The notes under the pieces: generated by a model
What the model was told of the DNA's origin: nothing
What the model saw: only the letters and a program-made list of their open reading frames with translations
Database searches by the model: none
Translations under genes and position numbers: made by a program
Shown here: positions 5,225 through 9,152 of the stretch, one piece after another
Layout: the number at the start of each line of letters is the position of its first letter
How positions within the stretch are numbered: the stretch's first letter is position 1
NCBI GenBank assembly: GCA_002690445.1
Contig: NZER01000500.1
Coordinates: 1-9,152, forward strand
DNA: 9,152 nt
Source of the DNA: Candidatus Pacearchaeota archaeon
Lineage (GTDB): Archaea; Nanoarchaeota; Nanoarchaeia; Pacearchaeales; GW2011-AR1
Reading direction: 5' to 3'

Positions 5225-5722
5225 ATGACAAGAGAATTGTTAAAGGAGTGGAGTTTTGTCTTTTTCGACTTGGGATCAAAAGAAGCGGCGCGAAGGGTGC
5301 GTCTGCTTCGTGGTTTACGGCGCGTTGGTGCAGCCTTACGTAACCAAAGTGTGTACTGCATGCCGTATTCGACAGGTAGCTTTAGTTCCCTTAAAAAGCT
5401 TGATAAAGATATTTGTGTGGTTAAAGCCGATGTTGAAGAAGACGATATTGAAGAAATGGTGGAAGCGTACAACCTTTTCATCACCAATGTCATGACAGAG
5501 GTGTATGCGAAGTTAGAGGCGTTAGAAGACGCTAAGGCTTCAGCGGTAGATACGCAAACTAAACGGGGATATACCAAACGTCTGAATAAGATGTATGAAA
5601 GGGTAGACCATCTAGAATATATAGCTAAATTGGGACAGAATGAGGCAGTTATAGATAAGGTAGAAGAATTTAAACGTCAGATAGTTGAGATTGATGATGG
5701 TAACCCAGGTAAACTTATATAA
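5225..5722 (+). CDS. ChrB N-terminal/Cas2-fold-like protein, 165 aa, function unknown
   Basis: Residues about 9-48 (WSFVFFDLGSKEAARRVRLL, a second Arg-rich turn with Leu and Gly, then NQSVYCMP) match the pattern of the ChrB N-terminal and PaaX/Cas2-like ferredoxin folds: a first strand ending in Asp, an Arg-rich helix with 'LRRLGA', then a 'SVYxxP' strand. The rest (about 70-155) is predicted helical and charged, with KAKE-type repeats suggesting a coiled coil. ChrB is known as a chromate-responsive regulator and Cas2 as a nuclease-fold dimer in CRISPR adaptation; neither role is supported here, because no cas1, CRISPR or chrA gene is nearby. It shares a promoter with dnaX and its end overlaps the dnaX start, so a link to replication is possible. 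The ATG has an AAAGGTG site 6-7 nt upstream. Family resemblance is moderate. Confidence 0.6.
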   Translation: MTRELLKEWSFVFFDLGSKEAARRVRLLRGLRRVGAALRNQSVYCMPYSTGSFSSLKKLDKDICVVKADVEEDDIEEMVEAYNLFITNVMTEVYAKLEALEDAKASAVDTQTKRGYTKRLNKMYERVDHLEYIAKLGQNEAVIDKVEEFKRQIVEIDDGNPGKLI

Positions 5723-6824
5723 TAGGTATAGACCTCAGAATTTAAATGAAATTGTTGGACAAGAATCAATTTCTCGTATTCTTTCTAATGCGATATTAAA
5801 GAATCGTATTGCTAATGCATATCTATTGCGCGGGTCACGAGGCAGCGGTAAGACTTCCATAGCGCGGATTCTATGTAAAGCCGCGAATTGTGAGCAGTTA
5901 AAGGGATTTACAGCATGTGGGACATGTAATGGCTGTAAGTTTGCATTGCATGATGCTATCGAATTAGATGCTGCATCGAATCGTGGCATAGATGATATTA
6001 AAGATTTGTTAGATATTATGCGTTTTCGCCCTCAACATGTTGATAAGAAATTTATCATCATAGATGAGGCCCATCAGTTAACTTCAGCGTCGTTAAATGC
6101 GTTATTAAAGGCAGTTGAAGAGCCACCTAAGCATGTTCATTTTGTCTTTTGCACTACTGAGAACCCCTCTTCTGCTACAGATACAGATAAGGCTTTTGTG
6201 ACATTATCGTCACGCTGCCAGATTTTACAGTTTAAAAAGGTCAGTCCTAAAGCCATGTTGGATAAATTGGCTAGAATCTGTATTGCGGAAGATAGTACTG
6301 TATCACGTGATATTTTAATGAGTATTGTGGGAAAATCAGATGGTTCTTTGCGAGATGCTGAAAATATTTTAGATACAGTGCTTACATTATATGATTCAGA
6401 GCCACCAGAACGTATAATTCAATCCTTATATGGTGATATTGAGCTAATAACATGTGAATTATTTGCAAATTTATGCAATGGCACATTGAATGAGTGCTTG
6501 TTATTGGTAAGAAAACTATGGGATTCGGGAGCTAATCCTATTGAAGTGGCCGAATTTATGGTTAAATTTGTAACAGACAGTATTTATTTGCAATCTGAAT
6601 TGACAGTGTATCGTGCATCTGGTATTGTTGAGACATTAAAAGAAATTTCTAATAATATTGAACAAAGTAGATTGCATTCTATTGCGGAAGTGTTTACTAT
6701 TCTACAAAAATCAGGACGAGATGACCTGTTGTCATTAGAACTGGCTATTTGTGATATATTTATTGACCACAGGGATAAGGCACTCGTAGCTCCTATCATC
6801 GATTCGGATATTGAAGTATGGTAA
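5694..6824 (+). CDS. dnaX: DNA polymerase III clamp-loader subunit, DnaX-like (gamma-type)
   Basis: This is an AAA+ ATPase of the DnaX family, which opens and loads the sliding clamp onto primed DNA. Numbering from the ATG at 5694: LYNRYRP near the N-terminus; Walker A GSRGSGKT (47-54); the DnaX zinc module Cys66, Cys75, Cys78, Cys81; Walker B IIIDEAH (121-127); sensor 1 around CTTE (153-156); the arginine-finger SRC motif (173-175); sensor 2 GSLRD (217-221). A helical collar domain follows to residue 376. The tau-specific C-terminal domains that bind helicase and polymerase are missing, so it resembles the gamma form. The insertion between sensor 1 and SRC is longer than usual. The gene overlaps the previous one by 29 nt. 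The start is uncertain: ATG at 5694 or 5697, or an upstream TTG at 5685; none has a strong ribosome-binding site, and translational coupling is likely. Confidence 0.93.
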   Translation: MMVTQVNLYNRYRPQNLNEIVGQESISRILSNAILKNRIANAYLLRGSRGSGKTSIARILCKAANCEQLKGFTACGTCNGCKFALHDAIELDAASNRGIDDIKDLLDIMRFRPQHVDKKFIIIDEAHQLTSASLNALLKAVEEPPKHVHFVFCTTENPSSATDTDKAFVTLSSRCQILQFKKVSPKAMLDKLARICIAEDSTVSRDILMSIVGKSDGSLRDAENILDTVLTLYDSEPPERIIQSLYGDIELITCELFANLCNGTLNECLLLVRKLWDSGANPIEVAEFMVKFVTDSIYLQSELTVYRASGIVETLKEISNNIEQSRLHSIAEVFTILQKSGRDDLLSLELAICDIFIDHRDKALVAPIIDSDIEVW

Positions 6825-7400
6825 GTGGCGGATTTAGTTAACGTAACCATTGATAGTACTCCTGAGTGGAAAAAATGGTATCGTGAGATTGAAAACTATA
6901 CTTATATTATTTCGCACGATGCTAATCAATGGCATGTAAATAGGCGAGGCAATTCGTGTAAACTACATTCACGTATCCACTTTAAATTTACAAAGTGGAA
7001 GGGGGCTAAGTGTCTAATCAGACATGATGCTTCAATGGATAAATTATGGGTGACGGTGAGATTACCTGATAATTTTTGTGAACTTTGTGAACGGCGCATA
7101 AAGGTTGATAAATCTCTTTGTATGCCATGTGCAGTTAGAAGAACGAAAGATCTTAAACCCTTTTATGACCACTATCAGATACGTGAGATTACCGTTTTAA
7201 CTCAAGATTTTGAATATGTTTATAGACTATTTAAATATATGGGCATTAAAGATAAACTAGTGGTTCATCATTTAGACTGTAATCATGTCATACGCTGTGA
7301 ACATATCAGATGGTTTATCAACAATAATAGAAATAATCTTCCTAAATATTCTAGTAAAGTCCGTGAGCGTAGAACAGAACTAGTAAAATTTATAAAATGA
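6825..7400 (+). CDS. Cys/His-rich protein of unknown function, 191 aa
   Basis: I do not recognise this protein. It has a compact zinc knuckle, Cys85-x2-Cys88 and Cys99-x2-Cys102, in the middle, followed by VVHHLDCNHVIRCEHIRWF (146-164), a His/Asn/Cys-rich stretch that recalls HNH-type endonucleases and ends in an Asn-rich NNNRNNLP. The N-terminal 80 residues are beta-rich and aromatic. A diverged zinc-dependent HNH nuclease is a reasonable hypothesis, but the catalytic His-Asn-His spacing cannot be assigned with confidence. It begins with GTG directly after the dnaX stop (TAAGTG) and has no clear ribosome-binding site, so it is probably translated by coupling to dnaX. Its stop overlaps the start of the next small gene as ATGA. 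Confidence 0.7.
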   Translation: MADLVNVTIDSTPEWKKWYREIENYTYIISHDANQWHVNRRGNSCKLHSRIHFKFTKWKGAKCLIRHDASMDKLWVTVRLPDNFCELCERRIKVDKSLCMPCAVRRTKDLKPFYDHYQIREITVLTQDFEYVYRLFKYMGIKDKLVVHHLDCNHVIRCEHIRWFINNNRNNLPKYSSKVRERRTELVKFIK

Positions 7401-7546
7401 GATGTATAATTTGTAATGATTGGTCGGAAGATCCAATCGAATGTGATTATTGTGATGCTATGGTCTGCGATGTCTGTGTTGTGGATGGAGATTCTGGAGA
7501 AACGTTTTGTTCCGAAGATTGCCAATCCGAGTATTATGGAAATTAA
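7397..7546 (+). CDS. 49-aa eight-cysteine zinc protein
   Basis: This short gene starts at an ATG overlapping the previous stop (ATGA) and ends at TAA 7544-7546. Its 49 residues hold eight cysteines in four pairs: Cys3/Cys6, Cys16/Cys19, Cys24/Cys27 and Cys38/Cys42. That is the spacing of a two-zinc, MYND- or RING-like cross-brace or a double ribbon. The last pair sits in FCSEDCQSEYY, which closely resembles the 'YCSxxCQ' element of MYND and FCS-type fingers. The regular pairs and the four-base overlap make it a real gene despite its size. The protein is strongly acidic, which favours a protein-binding rather than a DNA-binding role; this is inference. No ribosome-binding site is visible, so coupling to the upstream gene is expected. 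Confidence 0.8.
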   Translation: MRCIICNDWSEDPIECDYCDAMVCDVCVVDGDSGETFCSEDCQSEYYGN

Positions 7547-7557
7547 TGCTTAGGATA

Positions 7558-7566
7558 TGGTAAAAT
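7558..7566 (+). promoter_or_regulatory. Weak extended -10 candidate before the 69-aa gene
   Basis: TGGTAAAAT (TGn plus TAAAAT, -10 at 7561-7566) sits in the 41-nt gap before the ATG at 7588. No good -35 box lies 16-18 bp upstream. If used, the leader would be about 15 nt and without a Shine-Dalgarno, as for the GTG start at 4166. Only a tentative call. Confidence 0.25.
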
Positions 7567-7587
7567 TGTTCCACATGAGTTAAATTA

Positions 7588-7797
7588 ATGGATAGTGCAG
7601 AAAATTGGGATAGTAAGTATGATAAAGCTGTTTCTGCAATAGTTAGAGAAACATTAACTATTGTGGAAGGGTTTTATGTCGATGCGGGGCAGCGTAATGC
7701 CTTACGTCGATTAATTCGTAAGTCAATATATGGTATTACGGACAATTTAAAGAAAGACCTAGTGGACGAGTTTAATACGGAGGATATGGATGCCTGA
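7588..7797 (+). CDS. Small helical protein of unknown function, 69 aa
   Basis: The protein is acidic at both ends with a central basic helix (RNALRRLIRK, residues about 36-45) and looks entirely alpha-helical. It has no cysteines, signal peptide or membrane segment, and I recognise no family. The last codons contain a GGAGG site and overlap the start of the 441-aa gene by 8 nt (ATG at 7790), so the two are probably translated together. The ATG at 7588 has no visible ribosome-binding site. A partner or chaperone role for the large disordered protein downstream is possible from the arrangement only. Confidence 0.7.
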   Translation: MDSAENWDSKYDKAVSAIVRETLTIVEGFYVDAGQRNALRRLIRKSIYGITDNLKKDLVDEFNTEDMDA

Positions 7798-9115
7798 TTT
7801 TAAAGGCCGGAAAGATTTTCCTGAAGTTGCGGATGCTAAGATTAAGATTGGCGATTATAGTGGAAGTAATCGTTTATCAGTTACGGATATATATTCTCCC
7901 AAAGCTGAACCTGAATTGAGGGATCAAATGATGGAACCTGTCAAAGGCAAGACTAACAACTATGATTCGCCCATTTTGTCACAGCAGCCCGTGATAACAC
8001 TTTCAGATATGGATGCTGAAGCTGCTTTGATTGATGCTATTAGTGGGTATGTCGCTAAACAAGATAGTTATAGTGATGTAGAAGAAGGGTTTGGCGATCC
8101 TAAGCAAAAGCCACCTCGTGAACCACACCCATCTCTTGCGCATGATGAAGGAGCTTCTCCTCGTCAGCGTCGAAAGCCTCGACGGAATCCTCAAGCCAAG
8201 GATTACCAGAAGTCTGATTTCTCAAAAAAGGTTCCTGTCCCTCAGGGTGCATTGAAAGATACTCCCGCAAGTGGTGCTGCTGGTGGTGCTGCTGGTGGTG
8301 CTGGGGGTGGAGGCTTCCAAGGCAATCCTGGCGCATGGAGAGATACTGGAAGCAGTGGTGCTTCACAATCTACTCCCCCCAAGCCCCCCACTTCTGCTTC
8401 GTCGTCACCCCCACCTTTGCGTCAACCAACTAGACCCCCATCTTATAGGGCCGCTCAGCCGCGTGCTTCTCAGCCATACACTGACCAGCAAAAGCGAAAT
8501 GCCGAGGCTTCTGGAACATATAGTGTCTTTAATCAGCCTGGTGGCGGTGCTGGTGGCCCTAAAACCACTCCTGGTGCTGGCCTTGATCAAGGGCCAAAAG
8601 GCCCAGGAGTAAGACAACGCGCACAGGATGCAGGAAGACGAGGCTTTCATACCACCAGACGAGGTCTAGGGGGATTGCTAAGTGATGTGGGTTCAGCTGC
8701 GAAAGTTGGCCTTCAGCAAGGTATACGCCAAGGTAAAGAAGGGGCATATGAACAAGGCCCAGAAGCTGATGCACGACGTGCAGAACAGCGTGCTAAGGTA
8801 CAGAAAAATCCTCTAACAAGAGCCGTTGCTAGCGTGGCTAGAGGATCAAGAGCAATACCTGGCATGCGACGGGGTGCTAAAGCAATGGGATTTGGTCGCA
8901 CGAAAGCTGAAGAAGATGCTATGAAGACTCGTATGGAATACGCTAACGACGATGAAATGATGCTGTCAGATATTCTTAATGAGCTTGAATCTTATGTAGC
9001 TAATGAGCAACAAGACAATTCAGTGGTAGAACGACAGCTGACAAAAGGCAATATCAGTAAGATGATGCGTAATACTGAAGATAAGGCTCCTAGAGATTGG
9101 AAGTACCATGTCTAG
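7790..9115 (+). CDS. Large basic, disordered Gly/Pro/Ala-rich protein, 441 aa, possible virion or scaffold protein
   Basis: Three zones are visible. Residues 1-110 are mixed, with a helical segment AALIDAISGYVAKQD (78-92). Residues about 105-300 are low-complexity and basic, with GAAGGAAGGAGGGG (162-175), a Ser/Pro run (192-222) and Arg-rich stretches, and are surely disordered. Residues about 300-441 are helical, with repeated Ala/Gly/Arg segments and a second helix MLSDILNELESYVANEQQD (391-409) that resembles the first. There are no cysteines and no catalytic motif. Known phage proteins of this kind include scaffolds, internal virion proteins, adaptors and DNA-packaging factors; I cannot choose between them. 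The start is well defined by GGAGG 6 nt upstream within the 69-aa gene, and the stop overlaps the next gene by 8 nt. Confidence 0.85.
   Translation: MPDFKGRKDFPEVADAKIKIGDYSGSNRLSVTDIYSPKAEPELRDQMMEPVKGKTNNYDSPILSQQPVITLSDMDAEAALIDAISGYVAKQDSYSDVEEGFGDPKQKPPREPHPSLAHDEGASPRQRRKPRRNPQAKDYQKSDFSKKVPVPQGALKDTPASGAAGGAAGGAGGGGFQGNPGAWRDTGSSGASQSTPPKPPTSASSSPPPLRQPTRPPSYRAAQPRASQPYTDQQKRNAEASGTYSVFNQPGGGAGGPKTTPGAGLDQGPKGPGVRQRAQDAGRRGFHTTRRGLGGLLSDVGSAAKVGLQQGIRQGKEGAYEQGPEADARRAEQRAKVQKNPLTRAVASVARGSRAIPGMRRGAKAMGFGRTKAEEDAMKTRMEYANDDEMMLSDILNELESYVANEQQDNSVVERQLTKGNISKMMRNTEDKAPRDWKYHV
8271..8309 (+). repeat. 12-bp tandem repeat encoding Gly-Gly-Ala-Ala
   Basis: About three copies of a TGGTGGTGCTGC-like unit run in tandem inside the 441-aa gene and encode the GAAGGAAGGAGGGG linker. 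In-frame, imperfect codon-level repeats like this arise and change length by replication slippage and typically give flexible spacers. Confidence 0.75.
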
Positions 9116-9152
9116 AGAGCAGGATTTGTCCCAGGCTATTGATGCTTATTTA
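9108..9152 (+). CDS. Start of a further gene, 15 codons visible
   Basis: An ATG at 9108 opens a frame that continues to the window edge (MSREQDLSQAIDAYL) and overlaps the stop of the 441-aa gene by 8 nt, the same overlap length as at its other end. A weak GGAAG lies 4 nt before the ATG. The visible part is helical and ends in AIDAYL, reminiscent of the two YVA-containing helices in the upstream protein. Product unknown. Confidence 0.55.
   Translation, partial: MSREQDLSQAIDAYL

Noticed and set aside
5225..5722. CRISPR adaptation protein Cas2
   Set aside because: Only the general fold pattern matches; there is no Cas1, repeat array or other cas gene, and the protein is longer with a helical tail.
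6229..6240. Programmed -1 frameshift in dnaX at the TTTAAAAAGG tract
   Set aside because: The site reads T AAA AAG rather than A AAA AAG and lies in the middle of the ATPase core, where a shift would destroy the protein; the gene simply lacks a tau extension.
8003..8901. Several long frames on the opposite strand and in other frames within the 441-aa gene
   Set aside because: They arise from its biased Gly/Pro/Ala/Arg codons; they overlap fully, lack ribosome-binding sites and encode repetitive His/Leu-rich shadows.

Overview
The window looks like part of the genome of a tailed double-stranded DNA virus of bacteria. The genes are tightly packed with ATGA, 8-nt or adjacent stop/start junctions, there are many small cysteine-rich proteins of unknown role, and replication genes sit next to what may be a structural or virion-associated protein. 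The expression signals are bacterial: sigma70-type -35/-10 boxes and AAGGAG or AAAGGTG ribosome-binding sites. No rRNA, tRNA, CRISPR array, integrase or complete insertion sequence is visible. Terminase, capsid and tail genes are not recognisable here, so the viral assignment is an inference, and the host cannot be named.

Layout: all genes left of about 4793 run leftward and all genes right of 4948 run rightward, diverging from a 154-bp AT-rich control region (4794-4947) that carries a promoter candidate for each direction and two inverted repeats. The left arm, in transcription order, is: a DEDD-type 3'-5' exonuclease (4221-4793), a helix-turn-helix plus zinc-finger protein (3255-4166), a protein carrying only the C-terminal domain of IS110-type transposases (2057-3154), an intergenic perfect 15-bp stem-loop (1983-2032), a 470-residue protein whose motif order resembles FtsZ/tubulin (501-1913), a small zinc protein (311-499), and the start of an Hsp20-like chaperone cut by the window edge (1-261).

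The right arm is: a 73-aa zinc ribbon (4948-5169), a 165-aa protein with a ChrB-N/Cas2-like N-terminus (5225-5722), a bacterial-type DnaX clamp-loader subunit (about 5694-6824), a 191-aa Cys/His-rich protein (6825-7400), a 49-aa eight-cysteine protein (7397-7546), a 69-aa helical protein (7588-7797), a 441-aa basic, disordered Gly/Pro/Ala-rich protein (7790-9115), and the first 15 codons of another gene (9108-9152).

The exonuclease and DnaX suggest that the divergent block is a replication module and that the virus uses or modifies a bacterial sliding-clamp replisome. Three promoters share an identical TTGACT/TATACT pair with 17-18 bp spacing and start inside or at the end of the preceding gene, which points to one co-regulated set. 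The most unusual items are the divergent tubulin-like protein, the solitary IS110 C-terminal-domain protein beside a structured intergenic element, and the Cas2/ChrB-fold protein directly upstream of DnaX.
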